DNA from: Pseudomonas aylmerensis
GTDB lineage: Bacteria > Pseudomonadota > Gammaproteobacteria > Pseudomonadales > Pseudomonadaceae
Direction of reading: 5' to 3'
Length of the DNA: 64,000 nucleotides
NCBI RefSeq assembly: GCF_001702265.1
Contig: NZ_MAUE01000017.1
Coordinates: 62,001 to 126,000 of the forward strand
In this document: piece after piece, positions 10,501-17,385 of the stretch
How positions within the stretch are numbered: position 1 is the first letter of the stretch
Layout of the letters: every line of letters starts with the position of its first letter
The notes under the pieces: model-generated
What the model saw: the letters and a program-made list of their open reading frames with translations, nothing else
Database searches by the model: none
Told to the model about the DNA's origin: nothing
Program-made: the position numbers and the translations under genes

Positions 10501-12672
10501 AAGGCCCTGGCTGCCCAGAGCCGCGCCAACGCGTCTCTGGATGCGGCAAACACGGCACAGCGTATGGCCGACACCGCCCACACCACAGCACAGCAAGCGA
10601 ACAGCGCCAGCATCGATGCGATGAGTGTCGCCGTCGTAGCGCAGTCAGACGCCGACCAGGCGCAAGGCGTCGCGACGCAGGCAAGTCATCGTGCCGCTGC
10701 TGCACAAACGACAGCCGACACGGCGTTGGGCGTCGCTTCGGTCGCTCAGCGCACGGCCGATAATGCCCAGAGTACTGCCAACGCCGCTCGGTCCACCGCT
10801 GATGTGGCTGCGGTTCAGCTCGGCGGCCTGGACGGCGGGCAAACGGTGGTAGAGCGCCTGGACTCGGCGGTAAAAGCAGCTGCGGGCCTGAGTCGCGAGA
10901 CCATCACTCGGCTGCTTGGAGGTGGCGCTACCGTGGACGCTGAAGGCCAGCCCACGGCACCTGGCTATAACATCCCCATGATCGCAGCCGCTGGCAGTGC
11001 TCAGCCTGCAACCAGCCACGACAATGCAGGTGAGGCGCTGCACGCGGTGGCGGGCAATCTCTCCACGCTCAACGATGCCGTGCGTACCCAGGCCACTGAG
11101 CTGGACGCGTTGGTGGATAACATCCAGGGCCTGCGCGATGACACCTTGCAGTGGAGTGGTATTGACGGGGTCTACAACGCAGGCCGCAGTTCAGCCAGCG
11201 AGCCGGCTCGCATCGCCCGGTTGGCTTCCGGTAGCGCACAGGCTGATGCGGTGAACAAGGGCCAGTTGGATGACGTTGATCGTACGGCGGTGGCAGCCCA
11301 GAGTGTTGCCCAGGCTGGGAAAACCATGGCTGACCAGGCGCAAAGCGTGGCCGTCGGTGCGACTGGCGTCGCTGCCATTGCACAGAGCCGCGCGGAGGCG
11401 GCCAAGGGCAGTGCCGAGGCCGCACAATCCGCCGCTGCAACTGCCCATGATGGCGCCGTCGCAGCACACGCCAGTGCGACTCTTGCCGGCCAGGTCGCGG
11501 ACCAGTCAGCCGCCAGGCTGCAAGGTATCGCCCAAGGCGAAACGGTTCTCGGGCACATCCAGAGCGCCGCTAAAGTACATGACGAGTTCCTGGCTACTGC
11601 CATGGGCGGCGCCGCGAATGTGAACGCCGACGGTTCGACGAGTCCTTCCACCTACGCAGTGACGCAGTCTGGCGAGAACGGTGCCGAGGCTCAGTCGATC
11701 AAGGTCGACTCCATTGGGCAGGCATTCGGTCTACTCGATGACCGTATGGTGGCTACCGACAACCAATCGAATGCCGTCAGTGCGCAAGCTGAAACACTGC
11801 GCAAGCAAATGGACAGCGGTGAGGTGGGGCATGCCCGCCAGGATCCGGTCAGTCGTGACATACAGTTGGCCGGCATTGCTGATGGGACCCACGTCGACAT
11901 CAGTGGCAGCCAAGGCTCGCGCATGGTTGGTGGCGTTGAGGACGGCGAGGTCAGTTCCACCAGCCTTGATGCCGTCAACGGGCGCCAACTGGAGGCAGTG
12001 AATCAGCAGACCAAGCAATTGGGCCAGCAGTCTTCCGGCATTGCCGTGGATGCGAGCGAAGCCGGCGACAATGTATCCACGCGTCCGGATAGCCAATCGG
12101 TTGCGCTCGGGGCACAGACTCAAGCCGAAGGCGAGCGCAGTGTCGCCACCGGTGCTGGCGCCACTGCTCAGGTGAAACACAGTACTGCGCTGGGTTCGCA
12201 AGCAGGCGCCAACGCGACAAATAGCGTGGCGCTGGGGGCGGGTTCCCAAGCCACACGTGCTAGTAGCGTGGCAGTCGGTGCGTATGGCGCCGAGCGTCAG
12301 ATCAGTCATGCAGCCGAGGCTGCGCAAGGCACGGACGCTGTCAATTTCCGCCAGGCAACGCGGCTTTCGAACCAAGCTACCAATCGGTCGCTAACTGAGG
12401 CAAACGCCTATACCGACCGTAGCGTCAGCAGCCTGCGGCAGGACGTGTACGCCGGTATTGCGGCGGTGATGGCCACCGCCGGGTTACCGGTCGCGTCCTC
12501 GCCGGGCAAGTCGATGGTGGCAATGGCAACGGCTGTGTACGAGGGTGAGCCCGCTTTGGCCATCGGATTGACGGCGCGCTCCAGGGGTGGGAAGTGGACC
12601 TATCGTGCGACAGGTGCGGGCACCGCGCAGGGAGATTTCGGACTTACGTTGGGGCTTGGTTATCATTGGTAG
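7528..12672 (+). CDS. Giant YadA-like trimeric autotransporter adhesin, copy 2
   Basis: A 1714-residue paralogue of the preceding gene, with the same order of parts. It has a long signal region ending at ARA-GNG near residue 68 and a shared post-cleavage segment, AGNGVHINAN, followed by CVSLNDPQN. YadA head repeats lead to a neck at INMAAGVAATDAVNKGQLDAV. A long Ala-rich stalk covers about residues 500-1100 with 21-residue repeats that are more diverged than in copy 1. A second neck lies near 1230, distal head repeats near 1520-1590, and the membrane anchor ends in GLGYHW. The GTG start follows a context nearly identical to that of copy 1. The lower repeat regularity suggests an older or less homogenised copy. 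Both probably act in surface attachment or biofilm. Confidence 0.96.
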   Translation: MKVTLRFDSQVACPHAVPLNSLRSLIRGFYCPEFAVTSRGWPTLGLLTLTGVSALLGVSDARAGNGVHINANDSGECVSLNDPQNTYTAGTGADRAYLNENLNFKDGQSGQCDSNAKGGQTESVMFYRPSETPGVGATSLSLGGELYINSGRLMLGGVNGSIAIGHSGIEVGAPVVTDNGFAFGRGAQSTAAWTMALGLTARARNPYALSFGNTATASNTFSTAFGSASTASGEYATTLGASAQAGGASSFAGGRFAVSRGDNSVAIGRSASASNLESLALGYSAQAPQRASVALGSFSATDDLREVAAVTLNGRVYSFDRNSAVGTVSGGSAARLRQWIFVAPGAVNATSTDAINGTQLFSGYEAIRRLGTRETTAAESVAQALGGGPLAQGNRIVSAPLALTSLAQGTPPPTTLLGSLAALDKAHKVTDGRMGEVFDSVMDISEKAQVLRATKRFYWNPQTGAYDADRDAGVPTSIINMAAGVAATDAVNKGQLDAVESSAMRAQQAADTAYAAVDNARQVSLAVKDAADSSLARANNASQEATGALAAANLAQVSAGAAASAASKAGTTAANAQAVAERADVAAASAQHSAQTAQGAATQAHASATTAQALASAAQTRVKEVGDVVDKAAAAATAALRSADAVSDAVTSAQAAAADAQDRTDQAATAASSAQERADGAQRAADAALLVGREADVAAETAQATADQTLSAANAVQDAAAAAREIADRAAGVASTAQGAGEVAKDMADRAQDTAAGVLSAVDSAQVSANAALNAAIAAQTTAATARQTADTAGVAAVTAQTDAQNAQGTAKNAHDTAVSAQDLADVAQRGADSALGALENAKATTDGAQGTADLALSSALQAQRSADAAQNTAGAAQGSAASANITAMAARNSADTALGVASTAQEAASAADTTASRALGVATVAQASARAAQSSADTASAAASGTQHAALETQANAEAALGAASTAQTAAQTAQSAADHALLSASQVNQKALAAQSRANASLDAANTAQRMADTAHTTAQQANSASIDAMSVAVVAQSDADQAQGVATQASHRAAAAQTTADTALGVASVAQRTADNAQSTANAARSTADVAAVQLGGLDGGQTVVERLDSAVKAAAGLSRETITRLLGGGATVDAEGQPTAPGYNIPMIAAAGSAQPATSHDNAGEALHAVAGNLSTLNDAVRTQATELDALVDNIQGLRDDTLQWSGIDGVYNAGRSSASEPARIARLASGSAQADAVNKGQLDDVDRTAVAAQSVAQAGKTMADQAQSVAVGATGVAAIAQSRAEAAKGSAEAAQSAAATAHDGAVAAHASATLAGQVADQSAARLQGIAQGETVLGHIQSAAKVHDEFLATAMGGAANVNADGSTSPSTYAVTQSGENGAEAQSIKVDSIGQAFGLLDDRMVATDNQSNAVSAQAETLRKQMDSGEVGHARQDPVSRDIQLAGIADGTHVDISGSQGSRMVGGVEDGEVSSTSLDAVNGRQLEAVNQQTKQLGQQSSGIAVDASEAGDNVSTRPDSQSVALGAQTQAEGERSVATGAGATAQVKHSTALGSQAGANATNSVALGAGSQATRASSVAVGAYGAERQISHAAEAAQGTDAVNFRQATRLSNQATNRSLTEANAYTDRSVSSLRQDVYAGIAAVMATAGLPVASSPGKSMVAMATAVYEGEPALAIGLTARSRGGKWTYRATGAGTAQGDFGLTLGLGYHW

Positions 12673-12678
12673 TGCACT

Positions 12679-12797
12679 AGCTGCCGATAGGGCACAGCGG
12701 TAGCTTCCGGCCCGTAGTAGCTACCCGTCACGACGGGTGCTATCGACCCTGAGCTGCCCTTCGCGAAAGGCAGCTATCGGCCAGAAGCAGACACTCA
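12679..12797. repeat. Palindromic intergenic repeat (GGCCGATNGCTGCC family), copy 1
   Basis: After the second adhesin lies a palindrome-rich element with the stem AGCTGCC/GGCAGCT (12752-12758 and 12769-12775) around TTCGCGAA, followed by ATCGGCCAGAAGCAGAC. Related copies occur at 43262 and 45783. It may also act as a bidirectional terminator between the convergent adhesin and WYL genes. Confidence 0.6.
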
Positions 12798-12839
12798 AAA
12801 AGCGCTCTGAACGATCAGGCTCTCATGTCATGAAATCAT

Positions 12840-13751
12840 TCAGCTGTCGTACCATAGACACATCGGTACGCGGGCCTGCAACCGTTGCCAATCAGTTCCT
12901 GGCAGGGGTGTAAGAGTTTGTTCGGCGCTCAGCGGCGTCTCTTTCAGCAGCCAGGCAATTGTCGGGGCTACGTCGGCAATCATTGAGTGTTGCGCGACCG
13001 GGCCGGTGCTGTTAAAGCTGCCGCCGTGGAGGTAATGATCGATTTCGAAGCCAGGCTGATCTTGTGCCGCTACTTCCAGGCACGTCGCTTGTTGGATGCG
13101 ATGCAAGGCAAATTGGCGCACGTCGCTGTAACCCACGACCGTGCCCAGGAGATAGCTCACCGAATGTCGTGAAACCATCCCGGCGGGATGGATGCGCAAA
13201 CATTTGTCATTGCCCTTGCTGCGGCTCTGGTACACGATTTCAAGTTGTCGTGCTTCGAGCAGCGCTGTGGCGACCTGGGACCACACGGCATCGTTCACTG
13301 TTGCCGGTTGCAGTGCTTTGCCATTGGGCAGGGCACGTACGCGCTTTGCCCAGTGCGCCAGGGTGTTGTGCTGCAAGCTCTGAAGTTGACGTTGTGCCAA
13401 CTCGAAATGGGGGGCTAGCAATTTCAATACACAGGGTGGCAGTAGTTTGCCCAAGTGGCTTTCGGCCAGGGCAAACGCCAGTGCTGTTGGCGTATCGAGA
13501 GCTGGCAGATCGAATTGCGGCGTATCCTTGGGAAAACTCCAGCGATAGGGACGTTGGCTTTCGTCACAGAGCAAAGGAAAGTCCAGGCCTAGCCGCCCGG
13601 TCAGGTCACGTTGCAGGGTGCGCAGGTCGAGGTCGAATTGTTCGGCCTTGAGTTTTTGCAACAGCTGCGCGGTGGAGATACTGCGCGGTTCGCGTGGGAT
13701 CAGGCGTAGCAGGGCCAAGTGCCTGAACAGCCGGTCTTTTGGATCTGACAT
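12840..13751 (-). CDS. WYL-domain transcriptional regulator
   Basis: A 303-residue protein with an N-terminal winged-helix domain of the DeoR/HTH_11 type (residues 1-70; RLFRHLALLRLIPREPRSIS, then LDLRTLQRDL as recognition helix) and a C-terminal WYL-like domain. The WYL core is recognisable around residues 165-220 (RIHPAGMVSRHSVSYLLGTV, then FALHRIQQA), although the Trp of the name is replaced by Ser. WYL proteins bind ligands such as nucleic acids or nucleotides and regulate transcription, often of defence or DNA-repair genes. Here the neighbours are an adhesin and a small membrane peptide, so the target is unknown. The gene stands alone and converges on the adhesin. Confidence 0.85.
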   Translation of the reverse strand: MSDPKDRLFRHLALLRLIPREPRSISTAQLLQKLKAEQFDLDLRTLQRDLTGRLGLDFPLLCDESQRPYRWSFPKDTPQFDLPALDTPTALAFALAESHLGKLLPPCVLKLLAPHFELAQRQLQSLQHNTLAHWAKRVRALPNGKALQPATVNDAVWSQVATALLEARQLEIVYQSRSKGNDKCLRIHPAGMVSRHSVSYLLGTVVGYSDVRQFALHRIQQATCLEVAAQDQPGFEIDHYLHGGSFNSTGPVAQHSMIADVAPTIAWLLKETPLSAEQTLTPLPGTDWQRLQARVPMCLWYDS

Positions 13752-13880
13752 AGGACGACAATGCTCGAATCAACCTTGATGGCTCGCAGGCGCTGGGCAA
13801 CTTGCAAGCAATTCCATTGATGGCGTTTTAACACTAACCGCCTGTCTAGCCAAGGGCAGTCTGCCATCACTGTGTTTGCA

Positions 13881-14015
13881 TCACGCGACGCCTGAGGGAG
13901 GGTTGCGATGCTTTTCGCGCTCAAGTTCTTTCTTCAATTCCTCAAACGCTTGGTTATTTTTCATCACGACCACACCGACAACTACGCCGATGGCAAAGCA
14001 GGCTAGAGCCTTCAT
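13881..14015 (-). CDS. Small membrane peptide, 44 residues
   Basis: A short frame that starts with ATG at 14015 and stops with TGA at 13881. It begins MKALACFAIGVVVGVVVMK, a glycine-containing transmembrane segment, followed by a charged tail FEELKKELEREKH likely to form a helix. A GGGGT stretch lies about nine bases before the start. This layout of one membrane helix plus an amphipathic tail is typical of real small membrane proteins. No family is recognised. It lies divergent to the heat-shock gene. Confidence 0.55.
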   Translation of the reverse strand: MKALACFAIGVVVGVVVMKNNQAFEELKKELEREKHRNPPSGVA

Positions 14016-14193
14016 AGATGACACCCCACGCTGGAAAATAGACGTTGAAGTTATCCTCTATAGGTGAAGCGACAGGCAGTGTCGTGTGCCTGTTCCGAGG
14101 GAGAAAATCTTTTGAATGGCGTCGGCTTGGCGTGTCGGCGTTAACGTTATGACCCCCCCCTGCAATCACGCTAAAAAAAGTATCGTTTCGCCG

Positions 14194-14221
14194 CTTGAAA
14201 TTTTCCCCCCTGAACCTATTT
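14194..14221 (+). promoter_or_regulatory. Sigma-32-type heat-shock promoter
   Basis: CTTGAAA at 14194-14200 and CCTATTT at 14215-14221, separated by 14 bases, match the sigma-32 (RpoH) consensus CTTGAAA and CCCCATNT well. They lie about 70 bases before the small heat-shock gene, which is the expected place. Confidence 0.7.
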
Positions 14222-14230
14222 AGGTTTTAC

Positions 14231-14289
14231 GCGATGCCGAAGACGGGTCGCGGCTCAAATCACTTGGAGAAAACTCAGGAGATTTTGCA
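14231..14289 (+). ncRNA. ROSE-like RNA thermometer in heat-shock leader
   Basis: The leader can fold into two hairpins. The first pairs GCGA and CCG at 14231-14239 with CGG and TCGC at 14244-14250. The second pairs AAATC-A-CTTGG (14257-14267) with TCAGG-A-GATTT (14275-14285), ten pairs around one A-A mismatch with G-U pairs. The Shine-Dalgarno AGGAG at 14277-14281 is fully inside this weak stem, nine bases before the ATG. ROSE elements known from rhizobial and pseudomonad small heat-shock genes work this way. Folding was done by eye. Confidence 0.65.
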
Positions 14290-14748
14290 ATGGCTACTAC
14301 GCTTTCGTTGGCCCCACTGTTCCGCCACTCCGTTGGCTTTGATCGTTTCAACGACCTTTTTGAATCGGCGCTTCGCAGCGAGGCCGGTACGACCTACCCA
14401 CCGCACAATGTCGAGAAGCACGGTGATGATCACTATCGCATTGTCATCGCGGCTGCCGGCCTGGTGGAGGACGACCTGGACATCCAGGTGGAAAAAGGTG
14501 TGTTGACCGTCGCCGGCGGCAAGCGCGAACACAATGAGGGCATCACTTACCTGCACCAGGGTATTGCCCAGCGGGCATTCCGTTTGTCGTTCCGCCTGGT
14601 CGACCACATCGAAGTGCAGGGCGCGCAGCTCGCCAATGGCCTGCTGAGCATCGACCTGCTCAGGGTGGTGCCGGAGGAAGCCAAGCCGAAACGCATCGCG
14701 ATTGGCGGTGCTGCCAAGGCCGATGTGAAATCCATCGGCGAGCAGTAA
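14290..14748 (+). CDS. ibpA: Small heat-shock protein, Hsp20/IbpA family
   Basis: A 152-residue alpha-crystallin-type chaperone that holds unfolding proteins in the cytoplasm for later refolding by DnaK and ClpB. The alpha-crystallin domain covers about residues 38-128 (HYRIVIAAAGLVEDDLDI, then GVLTVAGGKRE, then LANGLLSIDL). The C-terminal I-X-I anchor is present as RIAIGG. The N-terminal SLAPLFRHSVGFDRFNDLFES matches IbpA proteins of gamma-proteobacteria. The gene has a sigma-32-like promoter and a thermometer-like leader, and it ends at a good terminator. A monocistronic heat-induced gene is expected. Confidence 0.95.
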   Translation: MATTLSLAPLFRHSVGFDRFNDLFESALRSEAGTTYPPHNVEKHGDDHYRIVIAAAGLVEDDLDIQVEKGVLTVAGGKREHNEGITYLHQGIAQRAFRLSFRLVDHIEVQGAQLANGLLSIDLLRVVPEEAKPKRIAIGGAAKADVKSIGEQ

Positions 14749-14761
14749 GGTGAAATGAATG

Positions 14762-14784
14762 AAGGCGCTCCTTGGAGCGCCTTT
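14762..14784 (+). terminator. Rho-independent terminator of ibpA
   Basis: A perfect AAGGCGCTCC-TT-GGAGCGCCTT hairpin lies 13 bases after the ibpA stop codon and is followed by TTTATT. It also separates the gene from the convergent aldolase gene. Confidence 0.85.
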
Positions 14785-14829
14785 ATTCTGCCTGGCGATT
14801 GACCGTCATTAGCGGCGAATCGGCCGACC

Positions 14830-15471
14830 TCAACGCATGCCGAATTTTTCCAGCGTCGGTGCCAGCCCCAGCAGATCCACGGTGCTTTTGCCGGCTTCCA
14901 GCCCCGCACGAATGCCATCTTCCTTGTCCTCGCGATTGCGGCTCAGGCGAATCACTTCCTCGACCCGAGACTGCTCCACCACCACCAGGCCGTCGCGGTC
15001 GCCGACAATAATGTCGCCTGGATTGATGTGCACGCCGCCGATCACGATAGGTACGTTGACCTTGCCCGGTTGGCACTTGTTGGTGCCCTTGATGCTCAGG
15101 CCGCGCGAGAAGGTCGGGAAGCCCATTTCGATGATGGCGTTGGCGTCACGCACGGCGCCGTTCATCACCAGGCCGACGATGCCGAGTTTCTGCGAGGCCA
15201 GGGTCAACAGATCGCCCCAGGGCCCCGCTTCCATGAAGCCCTTCGCGTCCACCACCAGCACGTCGCCGGGCTTGGCCTTGGTCAGGGCGTAGTGGATGGC
15301 CAGGTTGTCGTCGGGGCGGCAATCCACCGTCAGGGCCGGGCCGGCCAGGCGCAGGCTCGGGTCGACCGGGCGCAGTCCGCTGTCCAGCGCGCCTGTCTGG
15401 CCCTGGGCTTCGTGGATGGTGGCGGTGCCCAATTGCTTGAGGGTGTCGAGTTGGTCTTGGGTGATAGGCAT
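14830..15471 (-). CDS. RraA-family protein, probable HMG/CHA-type aldolase
   Basis: A 213-residue member of the RraA/menG fold. Members in catabolic clusters are class II pyruvate aldolases acting on 4-hydroxy-4-methyl-2-oxoglutarate or 4-carboxy-4-hydroxy-2-oxoadipate. Visible motifs are ATIHEAQG at the N terminus, GPWGDLLTLASQK, NGAVRDANAI and GDIIVGDRDGLVVV, which hold the Arg-Asp and Asp residues for metal and substrate. The gene follows the dehydrogenase gene by about 32 bases in one operon divergent from a GntR regulator. An RNase E inhibitor role is unlikely in this setting. The precise substrate cannot be told from sequence. Confidence 0.8.
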   Translation of the reverse strand: MPITQDQLDTLKQLGTATIHEAQGQTGALDSGLRPVDPSLRLAGPALTVDCRPDDNLAIHYALTKAKPGDVLVVDAKGFMEAGPWGDLLTLASQKLGIVGLVMNGAVRDANAIIEMGFPTFSRGLSIKGTNKCQPGKVNVPIVIGGVHINPGDIIVGDRDGLVVVEQSRVEEVIRLSRNREDKEDGIRAGLEAGKSTVDLLGLAPTLEKFGMR

Positions 15472-15503
15472 GATGCTTTCCGTTTTTATTGAAGGTCGGT
15501 TTT

Positions 15504-16373
15504 TCAGGCGGCAGGGGTGTGGCGGCCCAGCCAGGCGAGTGCCTGGTCGAGGCTGGGTTTTTCTTCGCTGATCGGCTCAACCGCCAGGCCCTGGCTGCTG
15601 TGGCTGAAGCGCTGGCGCACGCCACCGAGCACGCTGCTGGCGATGCCCAGCGAGGCGAGCTGGCGCTCGGCGTCTTCGACTTCGTGCAGGCGCCGCGTGG
15701 CATGCACCACATGGGTCGACACCAGCATTTCGAGGAAGGCGGGCAGGGGCGCCTGGTCGATATCGGCCAGCACTTCGTACAGCGCCCCCCGCAATTGCTG
15801 GCGCTCGGCGGCCAGCAGCACTTCCACGGCCAGGGCCTCCATGCCTTTGGTGAACACGCTGCGCAGGATCTTCAGGGTGATCGCATCCCCCGGCTGGCTG
15901 GCCGGCAGGGCGCGTGCACGGGCACCGGCCGCGTTCAACAATTCGACCAGCGCATCGGCCTTGGCGCCGGCACACAGCAGCGGGGTCTGTTCGCGCAGGT
16001 AGGCAATGGCGCCCATGATCGCCACGTCGACGTAATCGATCTGTTGCTGTGCGGCTTCCTCTGCAGCGATCCGTTTGCGTTCGGGCGCGGCGGTGGTGAG
16101 GTCGGCGAACAGGGCGCCGGGCTTGAGGTGCGCCAGGCATTCGCGGGTGACCTCCAGCGACTGGGTGCCCACCACGCAGGACAGGACGCAGTCCGAGTCA
16201 GCCAGCCACGCGCCGATGGATGAGTGGATCGGCACGCCGATGTTATCCGCCAGTGTCTGCGCTGCCGGGGCAATGCGTTGCTCACACAGCAGCAATTGCG
16301 CCGTGGTGGTATTGGCCAGGGCCTGGGCATAGCAACGGCCCACTTCGCCGAGCCCTACGATTGTTATTTTCAT
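15504..16373 (-). CDS. NAD(P)-binding beta-hydroxyacid dehydrogenase-like protein (DUF1932 type)
   Basis: A 289-residue protein with an N-terminal Rossmann fold (ITIVGLGEVGRC at the start) and a C-terminal all-alpha domain of the 6-phosphogluconate-dehydrogenase/DUF1932 type (GDAITLKILRSVFTKGMEAL, with a Lys in the catalytic position). The start is ATG at 16373 because GGAGG lies seven bases before it; an upstream in-frame ATG lacks this site. Such enzymes oxidise or reduce hydroxy acids. It is the first gene of an operon with the RraA-type aldolase and divergent from the GntR gene, so it probably feeds a product to the aldolase. Confidence 0.8.
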   Translation of the reverse strand: MKITIVGLGEVGRCYAQALANTTTAQLLLCEQRIAPAAQTLADNIGVPIHSSIGAWLADSDCVLSCVVGTQSLEVTRECLAHLKPGALFADLTTAAPERKRIAAEEAAQQQIDYVDVAIMGAIAYLREQTPLLCAGAKADALVELLNAAGARARALPASQPGDAITLKILRSVFTKGMEALAVEVLLAAERQQLRGALYEVLADIDQAPLPAFLEMLVSTHVVHATRRLHEVEDAERQLASLGIASSVLGGVRQRFSHSSQGLAVEPISEEKPSLDQALAWLGRHTPAA

Positions 16374-16434
16374 GTCGCCTCCGGATTCAGGTGGCAATAC
16401 AATTAAAATACAATTTGTTCGATTGCAAACGATT

Positions 16435-16444
16435 TTTGTACAAA
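16435..16444. promoter_or_regulatory. Candidate GntR operator
   Basis: TTTGTACAAA is a perfect ten-base palindrome in the divergent promoter region between the dehydrogenase and GntR genes, next to an AT-rich stretch with ATACAATTTG. Palindromes of this size and position commonly bind FadR-type regulators. No direct evidence beyond position. Confidence 0.4.
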
Positions 16445-16545
16445 GTGCCAGGAGGGTGCCCAGGCGCAGGTGACGAAATCGACTGCTTGCATGGCAGGGG
16501 CGTCCACGGTAGAACCGCTGAAATTCAAATGATCAGAAGGGAAAA

Positions 16546-17199
16546 ATGGCCAACGATCTCATCTACGAGACCTTGCGCAACCGCATCATTGCCGGCCAGT
16601 ACGAGCCCGGCACGCAGCTCAAGGAAGAACCGCTGGGCAAGGAGTTCGGCCTGAGCCGCACGCCGGTGCGCGCGTCGCTGAAGAAGCTGGTGGACGACGG
16701 GCTGGCCGTGATCGAGGCCAATCGTGGTGTGTTCGTGGCCGGCTGGACCCAATGGGATCTGGAAGAGATGTTCAGCTTTCGCGAGCTGCTCGAGCCCCAT
16801 GCGGCAATGCTCGCGGCCCAGCGTGCGACGCCACAGGACGTGGCCGAGTTGCAGCGTATCAACGAGCAGATGGCAGCTGCCATCGCCGGCAAAGGTGCGG
16901 ATGTGACCCTGCGTGTGCAGGAAGCCAATCGGGCGTTTCATGGCCAGGTGCTGGAGATCGCGCGCTCGCAACGGCTCAAGTCGATGCTCGCCACGCTGAT
17001 CGACATGCCGGTGATCACCCGCTCGTTTTTCCTCTACCGTCCGGCGGACCTGGAGCGCAGCCTGCAGCAGCACCTGGACATCACCTACGCCATCGAGCAG
17101 AACGACGGCGAACTGGCCCGGCACGCCATGCAGACCCATATTCGCATGGCCTACCTGCGCTTTATGGCACGCCGCAACGAGTCGCCCGTTCGTCGATAA
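16546..17199 (+). CDS. GntR-family (FCD) transcriptional regulator
   Basis: A 217-residue FadR-subfamily regulator. The winged-helix domain covers residues 1-70 (LIYETLRNRIIAGQYEPGTQ, LGKEFGLSRTPVRASLKKL). The all-helical FCD ligand domain follows, with candidate metal ligands in FRELLEPHAAML, NRAFHGQVL and HLDITYAIEQND. It starts with ATG at 16546 and is divergent from the dehydrogenase-aldolase operon and upstream of an MFS transporter on its own strand. It most likely represses both until the imported acid or an intermediate binds. Confidence 0.92.
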   Translation: MANDLIYETLRNRIIAGQYEPGTQLKEEPLGKEFGLSRTPVRASLKKLVDDGLAVIEANRGVFVAGWTQWDLEEMFSFRELLEPHAAMLAAQRATPQDVAELQRINEQMAAAIAGKGADVTLRVQEANRAFHGQVLEIARSQRLKSMLATLIDMPVITRSFFLYRPADLERSLQQHLDITYAIEQNDGELARHAMQTHIRMAYLRFMARRNESPVRR

Positions 17200-17385
17200 A
17201 AAAATACAAAACTAAAACAATATGCGTTAGAGTCGGCGCCACGAGACCGGGCAATGACTCCTGCCTGAGATTCACCAGGACCCGAAGAAACACCTGACGT
17301 GAGGCTTTCAACACGCCTCAGCGGGAGCCTGCACCCCGGATTCGGCACACACGGCACATTCCAATAATAAAATCAGGTATTCCGT

